A stretch of 13,507 bases of DNA, from the NCBI GenBank assembly GCA_903854455.1, contig CAINWJ010000076.1:1-13507 (forward strand). Direction: 5' to 3'. A program made the translations under genes and the position numbers. Positions 1 through 7,100 of the stretch are shown here, one piece after another; the stretch's first letter is position 1, and each line of letters begins with the position of its first letter. The notes under the pieces are model-generated. The model had not been told where the DNA came from and did not search any database. It worked only from the letters and a program-made list of their open reading frames with translations. The stretch is from Candidatus Peribacteria bacterium (GTDB lineage Bacteria; Patescibacteriota; Gracilibacteria; Peribacterales; Peribacteraceae).

Positions 1-30
1 GAGAGGGGTTAGGGGTGAGGTCGGAAAAAC
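1..30. repeat. Partial copy of G-rich GGTTAGGGGTGAGG repeat, cut by window edge
   Basis: The first 30 bases hold a GGGGTTAGGGGTGAGG core followed by TCGGAAAAAC. The same arrangement, a GGGTAGGGTGAGGG core followed by GCGGAAAAC, occurs on the minus strand at 1457-1513, so two copies of one dispersed element are present in opposite orientation. Such C/G-rich elements with CCCTCACCC and CCCTCTCCC arms are scattered through many bacterial genomes as non-coding repeats. Only one side is visible here. Its A-rich end overlaps the T-tract of the pilin terminator. Confidence 0.5.
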
Positions 31-66
31 AAAAAACACCCTCCCGGCACTCGCGGGGAGGGTGTT
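25..66 (-). terminator. Rho-independent terminator of the major-type pilin gene
   Basis: On the minus strand an 11-bp perfect stem (AACACCCTCCC at 56-66 pairing with GGGAGGGTGTT at 35-45, as minus-strand sequence) encloses a 10-nt loop (46-55). It is followed at once by TTTTTTGTTTTT (complement of 25-36). It lies 15 nt after the stop codon of the pilin at 82-531. GC-rich stem, tight loop and immediate U-tract make it an unambiguous intrinsic terminator. Confidence 0.93.
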
Positions 67-81
67 CGAAGATCGACGAGA

Positions 82-531
82 TTAGCGGGTAACGGAGATC
101 GTTGCGCTCTGCTCTGCGTTCGGAGCGGAGACGACGATGCGGCCGTTGGCATCTTTCTTGATCTTGTAGCCGGTCTCTTCCGTCGCTCCGGCGCGTGGGT
201 CAACCGGGAGGGCGACGATGTACTTGCCACCCGTGGTGAGGACACTCAGGTCAACGAAGCCTGTGCAGTCAGCTGTGCCGGACTTACAGATGAACGTGTC
301 GGTCGTCGTGATGGAAGCCGGGATGCCGACTGTGCTGTTATCGATGGAGTACTGATACGCGGCATTCAGGATGGTGTTCACGTCCGCGCGGCGCTGTGCA
401 TTGCGTGCATCACCCAGCTGCTTGGTCGGGTTGATGGCCACGATGACGATGGCTGCGAGGATCGCGATGATCCCGATGACGAGGAGGAGCTCAATGAGCG
501 TGAACCCCCGCTTAAGTGAACGGATGGACAT
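82..531 (-). CDS. Type IV major-type prepilin
   Basis: A 149-residue prepilin, secreted to the inner membrane, cut by prepilin peptidase and polymerised into a pilus fibre. The leader MSIRSLKRG (1-9) ends at Gly9, and mature Phe10 is followed by TLIE, so Glu14 is the conserved +5 residue. A hydrophobic helix runs to about residue 33, then INPTKQLGDARNAQRRAD (34-50), the signature of CPR pilins. Cys82 and Cys89 could form a small disulfide loop in the C-terminal head. The reading frame stays open up to 804, but that stretch runs through non-coding repeats and would bury the leader, so ATG 531 is chosen. No Shine-Dalgarno sits at normal distance; a GGAGGT lies 39 nt upstream. It has its own terminator and probably its own promoter, consistent with an abundant subunit. 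The gene at 818-1252 is a paralogue. Which of the two is the main fibre subunit is inferred from the intact processing site. Confidence 0.93.
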   Translation of the reverse strand: MSIRSLKRGFTLIELLLVIGIIAILAAIVIVAINPTKQLGDARNAQRRADVNTILNAAYQYSIDNSTVGIPASITTTDTFICKSGTADCTGFVDLSVLTTGGKYIVALPVDPRAGATEETGYKIKKDANGRIVVSAPNAEQSATISVTR

Positions 532-592
532 AAAAAGGAAAGGGAAGGGAAGAAATAAAGACAAGGAGAAACCTCCGTGTCGTGTGGACATC

Positions 593-623
593 AGTGTACC
601 AAGAATGTGCGCGTTCGGATCAA
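593..623 (-). promoter_or_regulatory. Possible promoter of the major-type pilin (extended -10 TGGTACACT)
   Basis: On the minus strand TGGTACACT gives an extended -10 (hexamer 593-598). A TTGATC -35-like hexamer (618-623) lies 19 nt upstream, which is long. A start near 586 would give a leader RNA of about 55 nt containing GGAGGT (571-576) and a pyrimidine-rich tract. The same TACACT hexamer precedes the genes at 818-1252 and 11195-12865. Support is by motif only. Confidence 0.35.
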
Positions 624-721
624 GAGGGATTGGTTTTTTTTGGGAATGTGATTGAAATGTAGAAAGTGAAGATTGATTCACTTGGTCATATGTTGATCCA
701 TCGAGAAAGAAAGTCAGAGCA

Positions 722-807
722 GAGTATTTAGTATCGAGTATGGAGTATGGAGTATCGAGAATGTGCGGCATTTTCATACTGAATACCGGATACTCAATAC
801 TCAATAC
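722..807. repeat. Palindromic array of heptamers (GAGTATN / ATACTCN)
   Basis: On the plus strand five tandem heptamers, GAGTATT TAGTATC and then GAGTATG GAGTATG GAGTATC (722-756), are followed by a 19-nt spacer. The opposite arm then reads ATACTGA ATACCGG and ATACTCA ATACTCA ATAC (776-807), which is complementary to the first. The arms could form a long imperfect hairpin with a period of 7. It starts 10 nt past the stop of the pilin-like gene at 818, so on that transcript it may act as a 3' stabiliser or terminator, although no U-tract follows. The rest of 532-721 holds only the promoter candidate and low-complexity purine and pyrimidine tracts. Confidence 0.85.
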
Positions 808-817
808 AGATCGATGA

Positions 818-1252
818 TCATTTCTTCTCCCCCACCATCCTCACCACACTGATCGTCCGCTCTCCCTCAGCCGACGGTGCGGTGAGCGTGACCGTTCTCC
901 CATCCCATAGAATGGCATAGCCCGAATCGATGGCTGTACCGCTCATCGGATCGGCGGGGATCGCCTGTAGATAGGCTCCGGTCAGTGCGTTCAGATTGAT
1001 CATCCCAGCACAATGAAGATTCACGCCACTGCGACACACCGGCGTTGCTTTCGTCGTGATCTCGAAGGGCACTTGTCCGCTGTTATCCTTCGCAAATCCG
1101 GCGATGGCATCGGCGATGGTTTCCAGATCAGTCTGTCGTTTGGTATCCCTCGCTTCCCGGAGTTGTCCGGCAGGATTGATCACGAACACCATGATCCCGA
1201 TGAGCAGCGCGACAACGATGATTACGAGAATGGTTTTTATAGTGGTAGACAT
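818..1252 (-). CDS. Pilin-like protein lacking leader peptide and Glu+5
   Basis: A 144-residue paralogue of the pilin at 82-531. Aligned without gaps, Met1 falls on mature residue +1 (Phe10) of the paralogue, and both reach the INP motif (25-27 here, 34-36 there) after the same distance. It therefore lacks exactly the 9-residue leader. The G^F cleavage motif is absent, and position +5 is Ile instead of Glu. The rest keeps the family plan: hydrophobic helix (about 7-25), INPAGQLREARDTKRQTD, two cysteines (73, 81) and the final TISVVR. No in-frame upstream start could add a leader: the upstream codons read Y-C-Y-T-P-P. A -10-like TACACT ends 6 nt before the ATG, so translation probably begins at the transcript end. 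It should insert as a bitopic membrane protein that prepilin peptidase cannot cut. It might be an assembly factor, a regulator, or a decaying duplicate. The frame is intact, which argues against decay. Confidence 0.88.
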   Translation of the reverse strand: MSTTIKTILVIIVVALLIGIMVFVINPAGQLREARDTKRQTDLETIADAIAGFAKDNSGQVPFEITTKATPVCRSGVNLHCAGMINLNALTGAYLQAIPADPMSGTAIDSGYAILWDGRTVTLTAPSAEGERTISVVRMVGEKK

Positions 1253-1258
1253 GGGGGG

Positions 1259-1286
1259 AGTGTAGCAGTACGAGCGGAATGACCAA
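1259..1286 (-). promoter_or_regulatory. Promoter of the leaderless pilin-like gene
   Basis: On the minus strand TGCTACACT is an extended -10 (hexamer 1259-1264), with a poor -35 (TTGGTC, 1281-1286) 16 nt upstream. Only six C residues separate the hexamer from the ATG, so the expected start site is at or within a base or two of the A of ATG. Just upstream of the -35, CTAATG (1297-1302) and CATTAG (1315-1320) form a 6-bp inverted repeat that could be an operator. Confidence 0.45.
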
Positions 1287-1380
1287 TCACCAATTCCTAA
1301 TGGATCGCCTGATTCATTAGTGGAACAACTCTCAACAAAAGGGAAGGTTTACGTTGTTCAGAATGTCTGACATGCAATAT

Positions 1381-1415
1381 TCCTCTCCTTCCGGCGCAGC
1401 GCCGGAGGGAGAGGA
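1381..1415. repeat. GC-rich hairpin, 16-bp stem
   Basis: Positions 1381-1396 pair with 1400-1415 around a CAG loop, with a single mismatch or wobble. The core is CCGGCGCAGCGCCGG. No U-tract follows on either strand, so it is not a classical intrinsic terminator. It lies downstream of the minus-strand minor pilin operon, near the related element at 1457-1513, and may be a REP-like repeat or an mRNA-end structure. The remaining intergenic bases between 1287 and 1546 show no convincing gene. Confidence 0.7.
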
Positions 1416-1456
1416 CGAAGGAGAGGGAGGTATCGGAGGATGACTTGAGTAAAAGG

Positions 1457-1513
1457 TTTTCCGCACCCTCACCCTACCCTGCTCCCTCCGCTGCGGCGAA
1501 GGGAGAGGGATGA
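1457..1513 (-). repeat. Dispersed C/G-rich repeat (CCCTCTCCC ... GGGTGAGGG)
   Basis: The minus strand reads CCCTCTCCCTTCGCCGCAG, then CGGAGGGAGCAGGGTAGGG, then TGAGGGTGCGGAAAAC. The CTCCCTTCGC and GCGGAGGGAG arms form a hairpin with one G.U pair. A partial second copy in opposite orientation lies at 1-30. Reading across it gives PSPQRREQGRVRV, a string typical of false ORFs made from this repeat class. No function is visible. Its position in the gap after the operon fits an intergenic repeat family. Confidence 0.65.
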
Positions 1514-1546
1514 GCTCCTGCTGATCCGAAAGCACCAGTGTCGATG

Positions 1547-1660
1547 TCATACCAAAAGAAACTGTTTCCCCGCTGAACAATCATGTGATCCATCCCAACT
1601 CCCAATCCCATTTTCCTCGGATTCCTCGGACTCTTTGGTTTCTTCGGCTTCTTTGTCCAT
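1547..1660 (-). CDS. Possible 37-residue acidic small protein, TGATG-coupled
   Basis: The stop codon of the minor pilin at 1660-2277 overlaps an ATG as TGATG, a common coupling signal. The following 37 codons give a strongly acidic N-terminus, MDKEAEETKESEESEENG, then a Gly/Ser/His stretch with one Cys and a short hydrophobic end. The acidic part is encoded by five degenerate nonamers (1613-1657; two identical TCCGAGGAA units on the minus strand), so the ORF could simply be a repeat that happens to stay open. No family is recognised. The coupling favours a gene; repeat origin and lack of a Shine-Dalgarno argue against it. Confidence 0.3.
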   Translation of the reverse strand: MDKEAEETKESEESEENGIGSWDGSHDCSAGKQFLLV

Positions 1661-2277
1661 CAGCATCCCACCCTCACCGTCGATGCCGTGCACGTGCCGT
1701 TGTCGCAGTACTGCCACTGTTCCAGTCCACCGGAGCACACCGGCAGAGAGCAGGTAGCGCAGCCTCCGTTACTCGCTTTCTTCGGCGTTAGTGTTGCTGT
1801 GCCTTCGAAGTGCTCGCTGTACGTTCTCGGCGGGATGGTCGGCAGCATCACGCTCATGTCGAATGAAACCGCTACCGATGCATTGGCAACGTTGATGAAT
1901 TGCAATCCGGTTACGGTCACACGTTGACCCAGCAACGCCGCTGTCGAGGTTTTCTGGATCAGGATGATGTTGCCCGAGGAGGTCCGGATAAAGATCGTCG
2001 GATTGACTGAGTTCTGGCTCATCTGCAGAGCGAGTGTGCTGGAAGGCGCTCCCGTTTGTGGACTCAAGATCACTTCCGATGCGCGGATGTTTTTGGTGAT
2101 GGTGCCGAGTAATTGTGCTCCGCGCTGTCCGACCTCCGACATGTACTGCTGACGGATTCTGGCATCCTGGATGGAGATGAATGTTCCTACTATCGCCGTA
2201 CTCATGATGGCGACGATGCTGAGGAAGAGCATCACCTCGATGAGCGTCGAGCCGTTACGGGTGCGGTGCATCATCAT
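1660..2277 (-). CDS. PilW/GspJ-like minor pilin with cysteine-rich tail
   Basis: A 205-residue minor (pseudo)pilin. Leader MMMHRTRNG ends at Gly9. Mature Ser10 is followed by TLIE, so Glu14 is the +5 residue, and a hydrophobic helix continues to about 34. The length, SxLIE-type start and place after the PilX-like gene fit the PilW/GspJ group, which sits in the tip complex. The last 33 residues carry six cysteines (173, 176, 181, 191, 196, 205) in a compact pattern around SGGLEQWQYCDNGTC, probably a disulfide-stabilised knob. ATG 2277 is chosen because ATGA overlaps the upstream stop; two further ATGs follow directly, and a GTG at 2283 is less likely. Family assignment rests on the N-terminus and gene order. 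Confidence 0.85.
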   Translation of the reverse strand: MMMHRTRNGSTLIEVMLFLSIVAIMSTAIVGTFISIQDARIRQQYMSEVGQRGAQLLGTITKNIRASEVILSPQTGAPSSTLALQMSQNSVNPTIFIRTSSGNIILIQKTSTAALLGQRVTVTGLQFINVANASVAVSFDMSVMLPTIPPRTYSEHFEGTATLTPKKASNGGCATCSLPVCSGGLEQWQYCDNGTCTASTVRVGC

Positions 2278-2714
2278 GGGCACAGAGTGAAGGATGATAC
2301 TTCCTGCCAGGAGTCGATCGTGATCTGCGGAAATACCTGGTCTACGATGATTTCCATCCGTCTAATGGTATCGCCGGCTTGGCCTTGTACACACAGAAGC
2401 CGGTGCTCATTGCCGATGCCACCGATCGAACGGATAGAGCAGGTTTCCTGATTCAGTGAAAGAGTTTCATTGCCCGTATAGGCTTCAGCATCCCTGAGTT
2501 TCAGGAGTGCGTATTCGGCGCATCCCTGTGCGGCAGCCAGCGCCTGTGAAGATTCTCCGATGGCGACACTTACCTGCCCGGCATTCATGCCGAGGAAGAG
2601 GAGCGAGGGCAACACTACGGCAGCGATGACGCCGATGATTAGCACCGAGAGCAGCAGTACGTAGCCGCTTCGTTTGATGTCGGTTTGCCGTTCAGGATGG
2701 AACATTGTGATCAT
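2274..2714 (-). CDS. PilX/GspK-like minor pilin
   Basis: A 146-residue minor pilin. A basic leader, MITMFHPERQTDIKRSG, ends at Gly17. Mature Tyr18 begins a hydrophobic helix, YVLLLSVLIIGVIAAVV, which has no Glu at +5. Lack of Glu+5 is typical of GspK and common in PilX-type proteins, where it allows the subunit to cap the tip. The SSQALAAAQGCAEYALLKL stretch (55-73) resembles the helix after the membrane segment in PilX proteins. Cysteines lie at 65, 92, 108 and 145. It is shorter than most GspK proteins, which carry a large inserted domain, so PilX is the better comparison. It overlaps both neighbours by 4 nt (ATGA), so translation is probably coupled. Confidence 0.82.
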   Translation of the reverse strand: MITMFHPERQTDIKRSGYVLLLSVLIIGVIAAVVLPSLLFLGMNAGQVSVAIGESSQALAAAQGCAEYALLKLRDAEAYTGNETLSLNQETCSIRSIGGIGNEHRLLCVQGQAGDTIRRMEIIVDQVFPQITIDSWQEVSSFTLCP

Positions 2715-4174
2715 CCGGGTGCGAAGACGAAGAGATCTTTGTCGGTGGTGAAGTAGAGGAGATCGTTCGTGAGATCGTACGTCACACCGCGCGCGGATCG
2801 TAGGAGGCTATAGGTAAACAGCACCGGATCCTGACTGCGTGCGAAAGCGGCGAGGTCGAGAATGGTGAGTTGTGCACCAGCCGTTGTTCCTGTAGCGAAC
2901 GCATACTTCGTTCCGGGGAGAATCGTCAGATCGTTGATGTCTCCACCCCGTTCCCACGTCCAGGGTCCCGGCGGAGGAGAGGGCACAGGAGAGGTGCCGA
3001 TGTCCTGCAGCGTCAGTTCACTGATGGTCGCGCCGTCCTGCTGTCCGATCAGCGCGGAGGATCCGGAGACCGCGATCGCATATGCGTCGAAGACATCCGG
3101 CATGTCGATGCCGATACCCGGTGCTAGAACGAGATGGGTCGGATCGAAGACGTCGACCACCTGCACCTCTGTCGCATTGGAATTCGTCGCGAGGTAGGCA
3201 TAGCCCTCATGTAGACTCATGTCATTCACGTTCCCATCCACACGCAGTGAGCCGAGCAGCGTCATCGGTGCGCCATCATTCATTTTCAATGCATAGAACT
3301 GCGGATCGACCGCATTGTCATTTGTGCCGACGAACACAGTCGTACCCTGGACAGCGATGGCGATTGCCTTGAGCCCGCTTGGAAATGCGCCGTAACTCGC
3401 TACCAGATTGTCAGTATTCAGTGTTGCCGGTGAGGAGATATCGTAGACCTGCACCTGCCTTCCCGGTTCGTCTGTGGCAACAAAGAGCCGATTGCCGGCG
3501 ATGGCGATGCCGTCCGCGGATGCCATCAGGTTGAATCCGGTTGCGACCTCCGTCGGTGGATTGGACGAGCAGTCAAAGACATACAGACCTTTTCGACCGC
3601 CATCCGCGATGCTGCCGGTGACGAATGCGTAGGTGCCGCTCACGGCGATCTTGCGGAACGCCGGTGTATCGGCGTCCGTCAGCAGCGTCTTCACATGCGG
3701 ACTCGCCCAGTTGCCGATGGTCTTCGCTCTGTCCCAATCTGTCAGGTACGTATCGACCTCGATCGATCCGAAGCGGGTTCTGTCGATGGTCCAACTCGTC
3801 CGTGCACGGGCATCGATCCAATCCGTACCGAGTGTCGCTACTTCGACAGACGTCGTGTATGCCCCGCTCACCGTCGATGTCCCGGACAGCATCCAGCCGG
3901 TTTTCGCCGGATTCATCTGGAGCCCGTGAGTGCCGGGGGTGATGGTGTTCGATGTCGTCGGTGTGTGCATCTGCCGGAGGATTTCAAGCTGCTGTTCTGC
4001 TAGATACACGGCACGTGCACGGTCTCCCGCTGCGATGGTCTGGTGTTCTCCGAGAACGAGTGCGAAGCCGATGCCGAGCAGCGTCATCGCGAAGATGGCG
4101 ATGGCGATCACTGCTTCGAGGAGCAGACTTCCCCTGCGTGTCGTTGCCGGTGAGGTGGGGGATGGGATGATCAT
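2711..4174 (-). CDS. PilV/GspI-like minor pilin fused to a beta-propeller
   Basis: A 487-residue protein counted from ATG 4174. Leader MIIPSPTSPATTRRG ends at Gly15. Mature Ser16 is followed by LLLE with Glu20 at +5, then a hydrophobic helix, as in PilV/GspI pilins of about 130-180 residues. Residues of roughly 150-487 are extra: blade-like repeats ending in LYVFD, VQVYDISSPA, VQVVDVFDPT, LTILD and LFVFAPG, each preceded by AIAV-G----AFV-T-type strands. This is the pattern of LVIVD/YVTN-type beta-propellers. A Pro-rich link, SPVPSPPPGPWTWERGG, interrupts it near 394-412. An earlier ATG at 4228 would overlap the upstream gene by 40 nt and give a 33-residue leader; 4174 leaves a 14-nt gap and a normal leader. 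A propeller on a tip-complex pilin suggests an adhesin or ligand-binding role, analogous in concept to PilY1. Confidence 0.85.
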   Translation of the reverse strand: MIIPSPTSPATTRRGSLLLEAVIAIAIFAMTLLGIGFALVLGEHQTIAAGDRARAVYLAEQQLEILRQMHTPTTSNTITPGTHGLQMNPAKTGWMLSGTSTVSGAYTTSVEVATLGTDWIDARARTSWTIDRTRFGSIEVDTYLTDWDRAKTIGNWASPHVKTLLTDADTPAFRKIAVSGTYAFVTGSIADGGRKGLYVFDCSSNPPTEVATGFNLMASADGIAIAGNRLFVATDEPGRQVQVYDISSPATLNTDNLVASYGAFPSGLKAIAIAVQGTTVFVGTNDNAVDPQFYALKMNDGAPMTLLGSLRVDGNVNDMSLHEGYAYLATNSNATEVQVVDVFDPTHLVLAPGIGIDMPDVFDAYAIAVSGSSALIGQQDGATISELTLQDIGTSPVPSPPPGPWTWERGGDINDLTILPGTKYAFATGTTAGAQLTILDLAAFARSQDPVLFTYSLLRSARGVTYDLTNDLLYFTTDKDLFVFAPG

Positions 4175-4188
4175 GGAAGAATCAGCGA

Positions 4189-7100
4189 TCAGTGTCCTGC
4201 GACGATCCGGAGGAGCGCCTGCGGACATCCAAATTTCCGTGCCGTGTCGACGTAGAAGGAGAAGATGTTTTTGAGCTGTTGGTACACGACTGCCTCCCGG
4301 ATCAGATTCGTTGAGGAAGGATCGTCGATGGTATCCAGAATCTGCGAGCAGCTGCAGCCGCGCGTATCGTCGATGGTGTACTCACTCTGCTGCTCCTCGG
4401 GTCCTTTCCGGAAGATCGGTACGGTGCCCACTGCGTCAACTTTCCTCAGTGCGAAGCGGTCGAAGAGGAGTGATTGCGATGGAGCGACTTCAGGGATGAC
4501 GGTGCCCGGACAGAGGTCGACCTGGTCACTGATGCCGTCGCCGTCTGCATCGGTGATGGCAGGTGCGGATTGCGAAGATGAACTGGATGAGGACGAAGAA
4601 GGGTCACTGGCGATCAGACAAGCGTTCCCGTGCGGCGACTTCTCGATTGTCATAATCGCGACGACATCACGGTACGTTCGTACCGGACCGTCACCCATGT
4701 CGATCAGCATGGCGATGTCTCTTGGTCCCAGCACCAGTGTCCCGTCAGCATTGACGAAATTTTTGAGGGTGCTGCTGAGGGTCCCGCGCAGTTTCGCTAT
4801 CCGCAGTTCCTCCACGATGTCACCCGGCTTCACGATGCGCAGTGCGTCCCCCGTCTGTCCTGCCAGGATGGAACGGTTGAACGTCGATGAGTAGCGTCCA
4901 GTGAATCCGAGCCCCAGTCTGGTTCCTGCCTCGAGAGCGGTGACGGACAGCGTCTCATCACCGGAGAGCACCCGGTTGTCCCAGAGGGGTGTCCAGAGTG
5001 AGCCTCCGTCAGTCGACAGCTGTCCCCGCACATTGATGCGCGGTCCTCCGTCGCCGCTGAGTGCAGCGTCGACACTCAGTATCCGGATCGTGACATCCGC
5101 ATTCTCTCCCAGTGTCAAAAGATTATATTGCTCGACGGTGAACAGTGCCGCGCATGGATCGATGACTGCGGCTTCCTGCGTGGGCTGAATATCTGTTATT
5201 CCTGCATCTGCCATCAGTGCGTTCGGTTTCCACTCGATGAAGATGCCGTCGTTATCGGTAATGACCCGGGTTTTAAACACGACGCTGGTGCCATCGAGTG
5301 ACGGTACGAATTCATCTCCGCTCGACGTATCGTCGGATTGACCATCTCTCGGGGATTCTGATGCATCGGGAGCTGTGTCATTCTGGATGCCGGTGATGGA
5401 CGCATCCGTCAACTGAATGTCGGCGTCGATCACTTCCTTTCCTGAGCTCAGTTCATGCGATCCGTACGACAGGATGTGGATCCATCCGTCGCCACGTTCC
5501 AACGCGAGCCCCGGCACATTCTCTACGATTCCATTATCGATGATCGTCATGCCGTTGTCGTCGACGAGCGGGATGAGCTGATCTTCGGTGAACGGCAATT
5601 GCTCGGGTCCGGCATAGATCATGCGCGTTGCATTCCCAGTCCCCATATTCTCCTGCCTGTCGAAGTGGATCTTCACTTTCGGCGTGAGGCCATCCGTGCA
5701 GCTTCCGACCTTCTCCTGGAACGTCACGAGGATGGTTGCATCCCGGAAATCGGATGTTGCCGGATCCAGTGCCCCCAGTTCCGTCAGGATTAGGAGGCTC
5801 TTGCTGCCGATCGTCACATGTCCCGTGCTATCGACAAACGGGAGGAGTGCGGAGGGGAGCAGGGATCGATTCTTGAGCTTCGTGTAGGCGGGCAATGCGT
5901 CTCCACTTCGCAGGATGACGATATGTCCGTCACCCGCATCGGAACGGAAGGTCTTACTGAACAGCCACGAGTAACGTCCCTGGATGTTCAGTACGATCTT
6001 CTTGCCTTGCGCGAGGTTGTCGATGGACGTGATCTCTCCTCCTTTCAGTGCACGACCGGCGTTCATAGCAGACCACGTTGTTCCATTGTCTGTCGATACA
6101 GATGCAGTGACGGAGAGCGCGGGTCCTTTGTCTCCGTACGTTCCTGAGGCATCCAGCACCCGCACAGTCACGTCGTTCGTGCCGATGGTGCCGAGTGTTC
6201 CGGTATCTTGATTGACGGAGAACCGGAGGTAGCAGGGAACGATCGGGTCAGGGAGAGGGAGAGGGCCAGGGAGAGGGTCAGGAGTGGGAGCAGGAGTGGG
6301 ATCGGGGACAGGATCCGTATTCGTCGATGTCGAACTGTTTGCAGCCGATGATGTGCCCGGGTCGACGCTCGATGTGAAGGATGAGTTCATACTGCTGTTC
6401 ATATCCCACGAACTTGAATAGCCCGTCGATGAGTTCCACGTGTCTGATGACGCACTATTCATCATGTCCATGGAGCTCGAATAATTATTTGAAGCCGACA
6501 TATCGTATGAACTGCTGACACCCCACATGTCGGAGTAGTACGCCATCGCCCACAGATCGACGGAGGATGAGGTACTCGTGTTCATGTCCCACGAACTGGA
6601 GTAACCGGTGGATGAGTTCCACGTGTCTGAGGATGTGCTGTTCATCATGTCCGGAGTGCTGGAATACACCATCGAATTGGACGTATCAGGAACTGTATCT
6701 GTACTTGCAGATGTTCCGAAATTCGAGCTCCAGGTATCCCACATGCTGCTACTTGCGATATCCGATGATGTCGTTGCATTCGCAGGTGTAGAGAGATTCT
6801 CAGCATTGTTGTTCTGTGCATTGGATGGCGCATCTGGCGTGATGTTCGCTGCCAGCATGGTTCCTGTCACTCCAGTCGAGCACGCTCCGTCATTCACACT
6901 TCCCGCAGTTACGAGACCGTTCTCATCGATGGTGAGGCGGCGGTGACCATTGGACGTCGTCGATTCGATGCACAGTTCTGCGGGATTTTTCGGTAGACCC
7001 GTGACGCGAGCGAATGCCAGCTCCGTCGATCCATGGATCTCTATGCCTCCCGGTATCGGGAAGACCGTATCGTGCCCTTCAGTCCGAAGCGTGTACGAGT

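Noticed and set aside
532..804. N-terminal extension of the major-type prepilin to a start at 804 or 591
   Set aside because: The extension translates the heptamer palindrome and low-complexity DNA and would place the leader and cleavage site deep inside the protein. ATG 531 gives a standard 9-residue leader.
1381..1415. Hairpin as intrinsic terminator of the minor pilin operon
   Set aside because: Strong stem but no T-tract on either side, and it is more than 130 nt from the nearest upstream stop codon.
1332..1580. Minus-strand 82-residue frame containing PSPQRREQGRVRV
   Set aside because: It is a read-through of the C/G-rich repeat and hairpin. This peptide string is typical of false ORFs from such repeats, and it has no start signal.
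4175..4228. Upstream ATG for the propeller pilin
   Set aside because: It would overlap the giant pilin gene by 40 nt and make a 33-residue leader. ATG 4174 gives a leader of normal size, though the longer form cannot be fully excluded.
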